Part shown: positions 47,096 through 58,689 of the stretch, piece after piece
How positions within the stretch are numbered: the stretch's first letter is position 1
How the letters are laid out: the number at the start of each line of letters is the position of its first letter
Source of the DNA: Acheta domesticus
Lineage: Eukaryota; Arthropoda; Insecta; Orthoptera; Gryllidae
Length of the DNA: 64,000 nucleotides
NCBI GenBank assembly: GCA_031308135.1
Contig: JAHLJT010008756.1
Location: forward strand, 73,071,821-73,135,820
Direction of reading: 5' to 3'
The notes under the pieces: generated by a model
What the model saw: only the letters and a program-made list of their open reading frames with translations
Databases searched by the model: none
Told to the model about the DNA's origin: nothing
Made by a program: the position numbers and the translations under genes

Positions 47096-48480
47096 TGGTT
47101 TACGTGTGAAGGATGTTGGGTCAGGTTTTCAAGTCTTGAGAATATTCCAATTGGTAACACTTCATACATTTTTAAAATTTGCCCTTTTTTAGTTTGGGGA
47201 AAAGTTTAAGTTCCTAAACTTTTCCTAGATTTAATCTGATCGTATCCACGTTTATGATTTATTTTTTCTTCTTTTTTTATTTACCTAATTTTAATAACCG
47301 AATAGATTTGTTTTCTCTTTCTTTCAAGACTTGAACTCCTTACTGGATGTTTTTCGCTTGTGTGCTGACGAGTTTTCCTCCCTTTCTGTTCTTTAGGGGT
47401 AATTCAAAAATACGTATGCAATTTCAGCTTCTTCAAACGCTCTCTCAATTAGTAGTACTTAATAACATGCCACTGTGTTAAACAAGCTCCTTCTAATCTT
47501 TTTCTTAACTAACTTACGAGTCAAAAAATAGTTTATCAAAATTTAAGTTAAATCTCGAAGTGCTTCACTCTGATATATTTGTGACTAATTTTTAATATCT
47601 CCCTAACGTAAAATTAATAAACTTAAACACACAAATGTTGTGAGTGCGTTTCCTGTTCTATCAACGTCTTCCTCCCTCGCCCTCACTCCTGCTTCCCATG
47701 TGAGAAACCCTTCATCTAAATTGCGTACGTATTTCTCATTGAATGGTCTCCTTTTATCATAAAATAAACTGTAATAAAAATTTTTGAAAGTGGTCAGGCG
47801 GAAGAGCAGGCTAAATAGCCTGAGCATCGCCACCAATGAAGACATTTATTTACATATTATTTATTTAAATTTATTTTTTACAGTTTTTTCTTCTATTAGA
47901 TTGCATCATTCATTATATTCATCGTAAAGAAAAGATTAAAATTTATCGCCTGCTAACTAGTGACCTTGAAGTGTGACTTACTAGTGTAAGCGGAGTGTAA
48001 CATGCAAGAGTTTGCGCACGGAAATGGTAATAGATAGATCGGGAGTAATAGATATAGATATTACATAATTGATGAATCACAATCATAAAAGTAAATAAAA
48101 ATATCCATGCTGAAACGTAATTGCTGTTTTTTATAATTATTTCGAAGACGACAGAAATATATATATTTAAATTCCTATGTGCTAGTAACTTTTAGTATAA
48201 TTATTTTTTGTTTAGGTAAATCAATTCAACATACCATTGCAACATAAGAACAACACTCATCCACCAACATGTACATTATGTATACACAATAAATTGACAA
48301 TTCACTGAACCGCTTAACAAAACAATATTAGGTTCATTATTTGATCTGAAGTGCTGGATACTATGGATCATGAAATGAGAATAATAGAAACAAAGGACTC
48401 TCAGAGTTTGTTATTTGCCTAGGCATAAATATTTTTAGAAAAAATTAATTTTTTGAAAAAATTAATCTTAATAGAAAAAA
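47095..48480. other. No gene recognised
   Basis: AT-rich. A minus frame at 47603-47845 (80 codons, ending in DRTGNALTTFVCLSLLILR) looks more protein-like than its neighbours, but I cannot name it and nothing flanks it. Confidence 0.35.
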
Positions 48481-48633
48481 TGGAGGAATGCATGAAAGTA
48501 CATTTTTTTGGCATTTTCTCAATTTTTCGGTTTCCTAATGATAGAACGGAAATATTAATTTTAGAATATTAAAGAACACAAAAACCTCGTACTAAATGGC
48601 AATTTTCTTTTAAAAATTCGTAGCCGTTTTTAA

Positions 48634-49605
48634 CCTGCAGTGGTAACGTGACTTTTTGAAACAAAAGTGGTAACGTGGGGTGTCTCGAGACCCCTACACT
48701 CTTTTCATGATATATGCTAGATTATTAAATAATAAATTAATATAATATTCTTCTTCTATTATTAACAATTTTGTGCATGCAATTAAATAATTTATTAAGA
48801 ATTTAGTTTCTAAACAATTCTGAGAATTCATCAGGAAAGCATATAATATTTGGATTTAATTTTTCTACCGGTCTGCGCGTGTTGTCACATCCAAGCCCAT
48901 GTTTCGTAGCAAAAATTGAAATCATTTCAAATTCAAAGTACAATGGAAAATTTCAATACTCATATTATCCACAGTCCACAACTCAGCAAGATTTTGGTGC
49001 CCTGATTTCACAGACTCAGCCAAAATACGTAGCACAATTACTGCCTTCATTTCCTCTTTGTCAGTCTTATACGTGCTGCGATCATTTTTATTCCTCTCTA
49101 AATCCATTTCATTTTTGATGTTGGTTGATTCTGTGATTCTCTCAATCATATACAAATCAATGAACAAAGGAAACATTATCCTGGTCTTTTGGAATTGCGT
49201 GCAGACTTGCTTTTACCAGAGCGGTGAGTAACGCTATTCTGTTACCGCTTTCGGCAAAAGTTAGCGTATTCTTTCACTCCTTTCTTAACATATTAAGTGA
49301 CCTAAAATGTTCGTAGTACTTCAGTATTAATTTTTCAGGGGAATCCTAACGTAAAAATACAGCATGCAATACGTTCCCAAACTAATAGAATGTACGAGAC
49401 TGAAGACACGTCGAAGGTAACGCGGGGGTATCTGGGCATCCCAAACAAAACAATAGCTTGCTACACGGATAAAACTCACTAAACTGGCAAACTGAGAGCA
49501 CGCCAAATATCATGATACAAAAAGAGAAAGGTACTAAAGCAATGGTCAGGGTAGGGGAAATACAAGCGGGAAGAAAGGATCGTGGGGTTCTCACAGACCC
49601 CCACG
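48634..49605 (-). mobile_element. piggyBac remnant at a TTAA site
   Basis: The element lies between two TTAA tetranucleotides (48630-48633 and 49606-49609), the piggyBac target. Its left part has AACGTGGGG...GAGACCCC, and the right end reversed has CGTGGGGG...GAACCCCACG, imperfect inverted repeats. The minus frame from 49176 reads EEMKAVIVLRILAESVKSGH then QNLAELWTVDNMSIEIF, matching the conserved N-terminal part of piggyBac transposases. After a frameshift at about 48922 it continues with NTRRPVEKLNPN. Most of the transposase is missing. The left end also has GTGGTAACGTG duplicated. Confidence 0.78.
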
Positions 49606-49717
49606 TTAAGAAAATGGCGTTTAAGTGCTTCTAAAAATACGAAATTTGGAGCTCTTTTTCACAGAACATTTTTGAATTTTCAAAAAATCTTCATTTGAAG
49701 TCATTTGAAGCACTTTT

Positions 49718-50160
49718 ATTTATTTATTTGTCAAAAAACAGTAAAAAATGTATATGACGTACAGGGGAAGACATTATATGCGCACATTTTCTTGAGGCCA
49801 AATTTTTTTTATAAAGAAGAAGCAAAATTAGAAACATTTGAAAAACTAGAAAAATAATTTAGAAAAATTATTATTTTAGAAAAACAAAAATTAGAAACAA
49901 TTTTGTTCCCAAGTTATAGAAAATTAATTTTAACGGTAAATGAACTGCTGATTTAATTTTTCTGCATTGCTAACAAATTTGGTAACGAACATCAGTTCTA
50001 CTCCTGCCACTACAAGCAAAAGGTGTGCTCAACAAAACGTGCGCACAGTGAAGCTACAATTACGTCCAAAAGCAAAACAAGGGGCCATCTCAGCATTTGC
50101 TCAATGGATCAGGGAATCTAGACAAAAACCTGATCGAGATGGGTTCACAATCACAAATAT
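49718..50160 (+). repeat. Insertion containing repeat family B
   Basis: This block interrupts family A. Its first 90 bp match family B (see 22985-23097). The rest, with a frame at 49967-50182 of unknown meaning, is not present in other family A copies. Family A resumes at about 50155 with AATATAATAATATTTACAAA. Confidence 0.5.
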
Positions 50161-51296
50161 AATAATATTTACAAATTGCTGATAATGTGTATATTAAATA
50201 TGTGAGAGACCTTTCGAAAAAAATACATATGTGCAATTTTTGAAAAAAAAACAACAACAAAAAAACTCGAAATAAACTTTACGTCACATTAAAGAGTGCA
50301 ATTAGCAATATTCGTTCCAAAAATTAGAAGAAAAAATTTGGAGTCATTTATGAGAAAATGGCGTTTCAGCGTGTCTGAAAATGCGAAATGTTGAGCTAGT
50401 TTTCACAGAAAACGGTTGAGTTCTTGAGAAACTTACCTGACATTTAAAGCACGTGCACTCATTAATATAATAATGTCAACAAATCGCTGCTAATGTAAAT
50501 ATTAACGACGTGTGAGATAAGTAAAAAAATACATTTTTGTAATCTTTGAAAAAAAAGAGCATTATGTCATCTAATTGAGTACATTTAGCACTATCCCTAC
50601 CAAAAGTTTGAACCAAAAATTGGAGAAGTTTTTGAGAAATCTTGTTTGGATTTTTTTAAAAAATTTCATATATTGCAAGAAATATTGTGCGAAAACTACT
50701 AAAATTTTCAATACAATGTGCATGACTTTAAGGAAGGAGCTCACTGTGGAGAACAAATTTTATTTGATGGAAAAATCTCTATCTGCAATTTTGTAGTTAG
50801 GAGGAAGACGCCGAATAAAATTCAAACTTTCGCAATTTTCGAAAATTCATAGTTATCAGTGAAAATCGGGCCTACGCTACCTTAATAAGTGGATTTTACT
50901 CTTTTCTTATAATAAGTTTAAAGAAAAAATGGAAACAGTTCGTGAGAAAATTTTGAACATGTTCGAGGGGCATTATGTTAAGTACCCCCCAAAATTAAAA
51001 TTTTAGTTTCAAATTCAAGGAGCCACGAGATCAGCCAGATCGATCGGAGAGTATAAATTTTGAAGAAAATCGCCGGAGCCGTTTAGTCGCTAGCGTTGTT
51101 CACAGACGGAGAGACGTTTTGCTATTAATTGGTTTTTCGGTATCAAGGACCCACAAAACGGGGATTCTGGCTGCACCAAGTGTTAGGAGATTTTTTCTTA
51201 ATTTGGCAACTGAATTTATCCATTGTTCGTTACCAGGGCCCTGTAAAACGAATTTTTTCTGCCGAAAATCCGCCGTTTTTTCGCGGGAAAGTAACA

Positions 51297-51880
51297 ATTG
51301 TATCTTCATACTATTATAGTTGTAGAAAGACATAGAAAACATTTTGATTTTTTTCAATTTTCGAAAAATCAGGGTTTTCAATCAACACGTGTCCTGCACC
51401 ATTTCCTTAAACATTCGTTAGACTATCCCACAACAAAATTTCATCAAATTTGTTGGCGCCATTTTTTTGAAAATGCCCCAGGGTCTTCATGTTGAGTACC
51501 CCCCAAATTAAAATAATCGGTTTCAAATACATGGGGCCCCGACATCAGCCACATCGTTCGGGAATATCAATTTTAGAGAAAATCGGCTGAACGGTTTAGT
51601 CGCTAGCGTTCACAGACGGTCGGTCGGTCGGTCGGTCGGTCGGATGGACGGACGGATGGACGGACGGACAAACAAATATTTTGCCGTCAATCGATTTTTC
51701 GGTATCATGGAGCCATACAACATGGATTTTGGGTACACCTTGTGTTAGAGGATTTTCCCCCTTATCCACTTTTTCGTTACCAGAGCCCTGCAATAGTTTT
51801 TCTGCCGAAAATTCGTCGTTTTTTCTCGCAGCATAATGCTACTTTTTCTTCTTATGAAATTCCTTCTTAAGCATGAGAAG
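51297..51880 (+). repeat. Family A repeat, further copy
   Basis: Starts within the family at the GTTGTAGAAAGACATAG block, and has GGCTGAACGGTTTAGTCGCT, a GGTCGGTCGG/GGACGGACGG run (51617-51670) and a TTCTTATGAAATTCCTTCTT terminal hairpin region. The very end is diverged. It follows the previous copy directly. Confidence 0.6.
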
Positions 51881-52600
51881 GAATATCAATAAGGTTTTTT
51901 TAAAATTTGAGAGTTATTAATTGCCTGACGGTAATAAGAAAGGCCACATTTCTCAATCAATAATATAAATAAAAGGTTGGGCAAATTTATCTACGTCAAT
52001 CTTATAACTATACTTATGGGAACGTAATTATACTACGCGGACACAATCTTAAGCTCCATTCACAATCGTTGGGGAATCGAATCTTGAAAACGAATATTAC
52101 GTTTAATATTATTTAAGCATTCAATCTATTTTTTTTTTTTTTTTCCATTTAGGGGAGTTACATGTGAAAATGAATGGGTCATTTCGCTATTTAATGCTAA
52201 GATGCGGGAATGGCAAGTCTTGTAAAAATGAGTAGTTTTGATGAATATAAGATATATTATTTTTAATTATTTTATTTTTTCGTTTGCATTTTGTTGCTAC
52301 CGGAATCAAGAATGCTGACTTACAAATGTGTATGCCTAATGAATTCAGCGGTCATTGTTGTTTTTACAACGCCGCACTGGGATCAGGTTGTGGTAGTGAC
52401 GGCCGCCGCAGCTTTGCGTTATTATAAACTAATAATTTTATTTACGGCTAATACAGTACCTAGATTAACTATGTGGAAATGGAATAAGGATTTCATGTGA
52501 TGTATCCATCCAAAATTAAATGATTCATTTCAAATTCAAGAGACCAACCTGATCAAGCGGGCAATATCTGTTTTCGAGAAAATCCTGTGAACGGTTTATA

Positions 52601-53328
52601 GTGCAGTCGATGGGGAGCGAAAAGGGAATTCTCCTTTCCAAAGGTGAGGTAGAAGATTTTTTTTAATTAGGTTTATTTTGTTATTAGTAAAAAACCCTAG
52701 GTTTTCCACCTCGTGGAAAGTTTTGGTAGCCAGAAAACAAAAAAAAAATTAGGGCATTGTTTGGTTTTTGCGTAATAATTTTTTAATGGTTTATCTTAGT
52801 ACAAAAATAGTTATGTACAATTTCAAAGGTCATAAAATTTTCTACAAATTTGTTTAATAAATTATTTTTCTCGAGTAAATAGTAACAGAGCAACGATATT
52901 ATAAGCTTTCACAAAATTTTCCTTTTTATTCTGATGATGCCTAAAATTACTACTGGCCTTTCTAATGTAGTATTTTTGAATTCATTAGGTCATTATAAAT
53001 AAAAAGCGATTAAATACTAATTTTTTGATACTTAGTGAGGTTACACCCGTTTTTGAAAGTTCTGGTACGAGTGACCTATATGCTCTGCCCACTAACACGA
53101 TTTACTTATATCAAAAACATTTCGATAGAATAAAATGACGTTTGTCATTTTCTTCTTATCTTATTATTTAAGGAATGATCACGTGGAACTTGGCTGTCAC
53201 AGCTCCAAGAAGGAAAAACCGTAATATTTAGTGGTAAATTTGGGGTTTTCTTACTAATAACAATATAAATAAAACAATAAAATCTCCTACCTCACCTTTT
53301 GCAAGGCAAAATGACTTATCGACTACAA
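52601..53328. mobile_element. Tc1/mariner-like MITE (728 bp)
   Basis: The left end (GTGCAGTCGATGGGGAG...CAAAGGTGAGGTAGAAGATT...TTGTTATTAGTAAAAAACCC) and right end reversed (TTGTAGTCGATAAGTCA...CAAAAGGTGAGGTAGGAGAT...TTGTTATTAGTAAGAAAACC) are inverted repeats of roughly 100 bp. TA flanks both sides (52599-52600 and 53329-53330), the Tc1/mariner target. The flanks are pieces of a family A copy (52500-52598, and TTAGGC...ACAGAC from 53331). No transposase is inside. Confidence 0.7.
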
Positions 53329-53455
53329 TATTAGGCAATCGTGTGATCCTACAGACTGTTGGCGAAAGGATCCACCTGTAACCAATTTTAAAAGTCGACT
53401 TGTGTCATACCAGTTGACTGAATAACGTTTACGACTTCGCCAGTTTTTTTATATC

Positions 53456-53665
53456 GATGACAATTTTAATCAAAATGCTCGCTTTTTATTTATTATTTAT
53501 GATATGTCAGCAAATCTGGACACTAGGTATGTCACAATTTGTATTTTGGTATTGTTGTTCATTTCCTCTTAATGTATCGCTTTATGAGTGTTGCAATTTT
53601 ATTGATGAATCTGCACCATATGAATATTCATTTTTTAAAAGATTTTTTGAAATGTATCCCAAATA
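53456..53665 (+). CDS. Putative small secreted peptide, or signal-peptide exon
   Basis: ATG at 53456 or 53457 opens a 69-codon frame that starts MTILIKMLAFYLLFMICQQI, a good signal peptide with a likely cut near WT-LG. The rest holds paired cysteines (WYCC and YECC) and ends in a stop, with AATAAA about 25 bp on (53691). Alternatively GGTATGTC at 53525 is a splice donor (CTAG|GTATGT), and the frame is the first exon of a secreted protein whose later exons are not recognised. I know no family match. It lies on the strand opposite the lectin gene and just beyond its 3' end. Confidence 0.35.
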
Positions 53666-54341
53666 GGGTCGAAACATCATGATAGCATGGCAATAAATAA
53701 ATTTTTATAAAATACTGAGTCTGTTTATTGTTAAGAAACCATTACAATAGAATCCAAGGAAGCTTTCATTGAGTACTGTTTTTGGTGTAAACTAGGAGTA
53801 AATGACGTTGTTGGGTTAGAAATAGTATTCAAATTATTTCTTGGTATTGTCACTACTTTATCAGTTCTAACAAATTTTGCAAAGATGTTTTGCTTTACTA
53901 ATAGGTCAAGAATTAATCGTTTCTATTGAAGAAACATTGACTTTAATGAACTCGCAGCGTTGTCGATCTGTTTGCCTACGATGAAAAATTATTTAAAAAA
54001 TCGGATATTGAGAAACGTATTCATTTGATACACGAAAATGATGTAATATAAAAACACTGTTTAACAAAAAATGTGTGAATATTAGTGAGTCTAGAAATTT
54101 TCTTCGCATTAACACATAACATACGTAACTTCAAGAAAAAATTATCAATTTAAATGAGTTATTATAATGTCCGAAATACGTTTTCGCACAGTTTGACAGT
54201 CAATTTATTTTTCAAACACACTTATTTTAACCCCGTAAAGCTGCATTGAATGTATTGAGTTTTCCAATTTATTTCAATAAAACTAGAAATACATGTTTTT
54301 ACAATGACATATACAGTGTATAAAAACTTAAGGTTAATCAG

Positions 54342-54347
54342 TTTATT
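54342..54347 (-). terminator. Polyadenylation signal of the lectin gene
   Basis: AATAAA on the minus strand lies 82 bp after the lectin stop codon, a normal 3' untranslated length. Confidence 0.6.
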
Positions 54348-54428
54348 GTTTTGACTTAAACAATAAGTATAAAATAATGGCAATTGAACATTTATAACTA
54401 CATTTTGTAAACTATGATGCCATTCCGA

Positions 54429-54592
54429 TTAAATTACACTTGCTTGACATATGGTTATACAACCACTATAATAACTACCGGATCTACCACAACTAACAGG
54501 AACATACTGGAGTCCTATATTTGAGATGAAACAACTTTCTTCATGCTCCTTTCTTGCCCACCGCTGGTACCCTTTGTCCTTTAGGGGTTCTC
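54429..54592 (-). CDS. C-type lectin, last coding exon (end of second lectin domain)
   Basis: The exon starts after a good acceptor (ATTTTCAG at 54600-54593) with phase 1. It encodes EPLKDKGYQRWARKEHEESC, then FISNIGLQYVPVSCGRSGSY, and ends ITICQASVI with TAA at 54429-54431. This is the second half of a C-type lectin domain: the 'G-EPL..GY..W' segment, then the paired cysteines and the closing IxIC strand. The EPN calcium/sugar motif expected after the W is replaced by KEHEE, so classical mannose binding is unlikely. It joins in frame to the exon at 60351-60803, whose last base G completes a Gly codon. The intron between is 5758 bp. Confidence 0.8.
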
Positions 54593-55018
54593 CTGAAAAT
54601 GGAAACTTTCGTTCATGACTTGCAGGTGTTATTCTCGTGAGACCCCGTCGGGAAAAGAAAATTAGAAAAATAGCCTTAAAACATATAATTTTCCTACGAT
54701 CAGTAAATGTTTAAATAATTAAATAATGATCAATTTTAGAAAATTAGTATTCTTTAAATTTATGATTTTTAGCAGTGGAATTAAATAACAGACATGAAGG
54801 CTTAGTCAACATGATTTTTGAAGTATGTTATTTTCAAAGAAACTTTCAGTATCTTTTGATCTTATTCTGATGGATCTTATGTGTTGATGGATACATGCAA
54901 TAGAAGAACAACATGATTGGTTGTTGGTGAAGGCACAGAATGAAAGAGAATGCTAGGTGATGCTGATGCTGGCGAAGGAGCAGAATTGACATCAATTGAA
55001 AAATGAAAATGGTTAATC

Positions 55019-55288
55019 TTGGAAAGAGACATCTACATTTTTGAATGTGATGGAATGTGCAAACTGAAGACGTGGCAGAGTTTACAAGCTAGTGGTAAAT
55101 ATTTGTCATTGTTGTTTGAGCGAAGGGGGTATAGTTTGGGGGAAGGAAAGTCAGAAAATCATTCTTATATTAAATGTGAAGTGAAAGATTTGGTTCAAAG
55201 TTCCTATGACAATTTATTACTCTTGTTTAATGAAATTTGTGCACGTAATATTCATGAGAAAAGTGACTGTTTACATGGAATTATCTAA
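55019..55288 (+). other. Unassigned 89-codon open frame in the lectin intron
   Basis: MERDIYIFECDGMCKLKTWQ begins a frame with normal-looking composition and four spaced cysteines, but I recognise no family, and no signal peptide or splice context supports it. It may be chance. Confidence 0.2.
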
Positions 55289-55921
55289 AAATCCCTTGCC
55301 CTTCCTTTCCTACCCCTTAAAACAAAATTAAATTCTGGACACTTGTGGGAAACGGTGCAATTAAATCGGATGGGGAGTTTAAAGCCGAATTCAATTTTAC
55401 TTGCATTACATTTTAACGTATCTTTTAAACTGAACTATCAAAGATGACTTACCTGTTTCCTTCACTTATCTTTCTGCATTTGTTGAAGATACACATTTGC
55501 AAATGCAATGCATACAATGCAATTGTTGAAGACAACTCGCAACTGGTTTGTTGGACTTCTATATGATCGTTTTTGTTCAGCATGGGATACAATTGAAAAC
55601 AATGAAGATGATTCAACATTATTACAAAATATCATTATATAGGGTAAAGCCCTCTAATGCAGGATTCGTTCCTAACGCGAAATACCTGTATTGAACTAAC
55701 GTCTCGAGACAAAACGAGGGAATTGCTTTGAAGAGGCCCCTGATGGAGCGTGAATGTTTTTGAGTTGAAGCTCTTGAGTGAAGTGGCAGTGCGTGTTTTC
55801 TTCAGAGCGCCAACAAAAATATTAGAGCAGTAAACAAAAGAATTGTGTTTACTCGTGTGCCGTAAATGTGAATATATATATTTTGAAACGAGTTATTATG
55901 ATGATACGTTTCGTATGAAAG

Positions 55922-56145
55922 ATGCAGCGGCCGACACGGGTCAGATGCGGTCGGCACTGTTTGAATTCAGCTGTAGTGCTGGCCGCATCGGCTGACCCGT
56001 TGGGAACGACTCATGGGAGTCGGCGAGCGAGGGGCGCGCGCAGGGGGCGCAAAGGTAGAGAGAGAGCGTGCCGTGCCAGACCACGAGAGGGAAACGACAT
56101 GGTGGATGAGCGCGAATGTAACCGTGAAATAATCTGTGTGTAAAT
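55922..56145. other. GC-rich patch with inverted repeat
   Basis: CpG-rich DNA inside the lectin intron. An imperfect inverted repeat spans 55936-55958 and 55975-56001 (ACGGGTCAGATGCGGTCGG against its complement). The open frame starting at 55922 ends in Arg/Gly-rich peptide without family resemblance. It may be a promoter-type patch or an exapted repeat. Confidence 0.35.
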
Positions 56146-56444
56146 CTAAACCCAACGTATACGAAAATGAACTTTGAATAAAGAAGAGCAATGTAGTTAG
56201 ACCCCGGATGAAGTATTGAGTGAAAAGTTAGTAAATATTGTTGGTATTAGGTAAATAGTTGGTGGTCACGTACGTACCGAGGTGAATTCATGACAAGTGG
56301 ACTCGGTGAACTGCAACAGTGTGAATAAGAAGGTGGATTGTAAATATCGGAGCTAAAGTGATAGGTAAAACTGTGAGGCATTGTCATAAGTTACATCAAC
56401 ACATTAATATTAATTAACAACAAAAGAATAGAGCGACAAAGAGA

Positions 56445-57260
56445 TTGTCATCTCAAAGGGTACATTTAACACTATCCCTACCAAAAGTTTAAAGAAAAAA
56501 TTTGGAGCCGTTTTTGAGAAAATCTTGTTTTTGTAATTATTTAAAGTTGCACATATTGTACAAAATATTGCGCGAAAACTACTAAACTTTTCAAAACAAT
56601 GTATATGACCTTAATGAAAGAACTCACTTTGAACAACAAATTTGATTTAAAAGAAAAATCTCTAACGTCAATTTTGTAGTTCCAGAAAGACGCCAAAAAA
56701 ATTTTAAACTTTTGCAATTTTCGAAAATTGTGAGTTATTTGTGAAAATCAGACGAATGCCATCTTAATAAGTGTATTTTACGCTATTCTTACAAGAAATT
56801 TAAAGAAAAAATTTGGAACCGTTTTTGAGAAAATTTTGAAAATTTCCGGGGAGCTTCATGTAAAGTATCCCCAAATTTTAGAGAATCTTTTTTAAAATCT
56901 CAAAGCTTCGACTAGAACCAGATCGAACGGGGAATATAAATTTTGAAAGAAGACGTACGAATGGTTTAGGGGCTAGCAGTGTTCACAGACGGACGGACGG
57001 ACGGACGGACGGGCAGACTGACGTTTTCCCTTCAATTGGTTTTTCGGTATCAAGGACCCACAAAACAGGGTTTCTGGCTACACCACGTGTTAGGGGATTT
57101 TTTCTTAATTTAGCGACTCGATTTATCCACTTTTTCGTTATCACGGCCCGGCAACGAAGTTTTTTCTGGCGAAAATTGGTTATTTTTTCGCGCAGCATTG
57201 TATAACTTACCCTATACTACGTATATCACTCCGTGTATACGTACGTATACGGGAAAGTAA
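56445..57260 (+). mobile_element. Family A repeat, 3' portion
   Basis: Begins inside the family at ATCCCTACCAAAAGTTTAAA and ends with TATACGTACGTATACGGGAA then AGTAA. A GACGGACGGACGGACGG run is at 56988-57015. The terminal hairpin region (ACTTACCCTATACTACGTAT... to ...TACGGGAAAGT, 57206-57258) is well preserved. It sits in the lectin intron. Confidence 0.65.
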
Positions 57261-57890
57261 TAATAGAATGATTTAATTGTACCTCTTCTTCATATCTGGT
57301 GTAAAATTTTAAACTTATGTAACTGGAATGATTTATTGTATGTACTATATTGTTTGTATTTTGTAAGTCAGTTAATCATTAACTATTATCCAACACAATT
57401 ATACATATATGCATATTATGCACATGTGAATAATAAGCTACTAGGAATGAAATGTGTACTAAGAAATTTTAAAATACGATAGTTTATTTTCTTTTCCAGT
57501 AACCACTGCAATACGAAATAGAACTAGTGGTGCTTCCAACGCACATACTTTCTCGCTCTGCTTCTATACGGTCCTTATTGCTATTCCACTACTCCATAAA
57601 CAAGCAAAAGTGTACTATACCAGCAAACCATTCCGGTACCAAGACCCGACAAACGAAACTCGAATTCAACGAACCGGCACTTATACCACTACGCAACACC
57701 AACACCGCCTCTGTCGAACAGAGCCATAAAAGAATAGAACCCACCTATAAAATGGTACATGCACGACAAAGAAACAATTGATACGATGGTAATACGCTTT
57801 ACAAATATAAGAAGAGAGATAAAAAATTGTTAAAAGTTAAAAATTTGAACAAATATATACAGACATTTCCACGACATTTAGCGCAATTAC

Positions 57891-58600
57891 TTATATTTTA
57901 GTCAAAACGTAATTCTATCAATTTTATCATTAGGAGCCGGTAATTTTCAACATGCGAAAAAAACGTCATTCTAACATGACCAAGAAAAGCAGCGATAAAC
58001 CGCATTACGAAGTATTGTAAGCCTAGAAATTAATAATAATTTCTACAGCGTTAGGGATTGTAAGTTTATCGCATGCCTTCTGGTTATATTGTATTAGAAT
58101 TTAGCGTTAAAATGCTCATAATTTTACTTAAATTGGTTCATACAGATGTATACTAGACAACGGTTGATTTGACATGTCATACGCTTCAGAAATCGAATAA
58201 CAGAGTTGAAAAATTGTTTAAAAGACGCAGTTAGGGAAAACACAGACAAGTCCTGTCTATTTATCTATATTGAATCTATTCGTGAGTAGAAGTACTTCAA
58301 ATGATTTTCAATAAAGTATCTACACTCTTCAATGGTTTTTCCCTGCAACATCACATTCATCAAATTAAAATTCCCCTCGGGGGATCGAACTCGGTACCTT
58401 CCTTATTGAAGATTTCAACCTGAAGGTGCATTAACCAACCGCGCTACGGGACCGTCTTGAGGAGCAACTGCGTATATTTCAGTCAAAACGTACTTGTATC
58501 AGTTCTATCATTAGGAAGCCGGTAATTGTGAACATGCGAAAAACATGTCTTTCAAAAAACATGACCAAGAAAGGCAGCGGTGAACTGCTTACTCCACATA
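57891..58600 (+). repeat. Direct repeat pair of about 120 bp flanking a tRNA-like block
   Basis: AGTCAAAACGTAATTCTATC, CATTAGGAGCCGGTAATTTT and AACATGACCAAGAAAAGCAG (57899-58000) recur as AGTCAAAACGTACTTGTATC, CATTAGGAAGCCGGTAATTG and AACATGACCAAGAAAGGCAG (58482-58580). Between them lies the minus-strand tRNA-derived block. Confidence 0.7.
58370..58455 (-). repeat. tRNA-derived sequence (SINE head or tRNA pseudogene)
   Basis: The minus strand reads GTCCCGTAGCGCGGTTGGTT (A-box TAGCGCGGTTGG), then a longer than normal anticodon/variable part, then GAGTTCGATCCCCCGAGG (B-box GTTCGATCCC). The acceptor arms pair partly (GTCCCG with CGAGGGG). The anticodon arm does not fold normally, so it is not a working tRNA. 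SINE origin is likely. Confidence 0.55.
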
Positions 58601-58689
58601 ATTTATCGGATGATCGGCATTTGGAAAATAACTACTGCGAGAAAGTATGTGCCATTCTATAGCACCACTAGTTTATTTATATATTTACC

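Larger units (their letters stand above)
48490..51294 (+). mobile_element. Family A repeat, copy with two insertions
   Basis: The blocks of family A run in order from TTTTTTGGCATTTTCTCAAT (about 48507) to a truncated end CGCGGGAAAGTAA at 51282-51294. They are split by a piggyBac remnant at 48634-49605 and by a second insertion at about 49718-50160. The GAGCCGTTTAGTCGCTAGCG block and the ACGTTTTGCTATTAATTGG block are near 51075-51130. No coding domain belongs to the family itself. Confidence 0.7.
57522..58674. mobile_element. Segment bounded by two inverted family A left ends
   Basis: AACTAGTGGTGCTTCCAACG followed by CACATACTTTCTCGC opens the segment at 57522. The reversed sequence at 58674-58637 is AACTAGTGGTGCTATAGAAT followed by GGCACATACTTTCTCGC. 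Thus two family A left ends face outward, about 1.15 kb apart. The interior is not family A and includes the 120-bp direct repeats and tRNA-like sequence listed separately. It may be a composite or foldback element. Confidence 0.5.

Noticed and set aside
58370..58455. Functional tRNA gene
   Set aside because: A- and B-boxes are present, but the anticodon arm is too long and does not fold, so I list it as tRNA-derived only.
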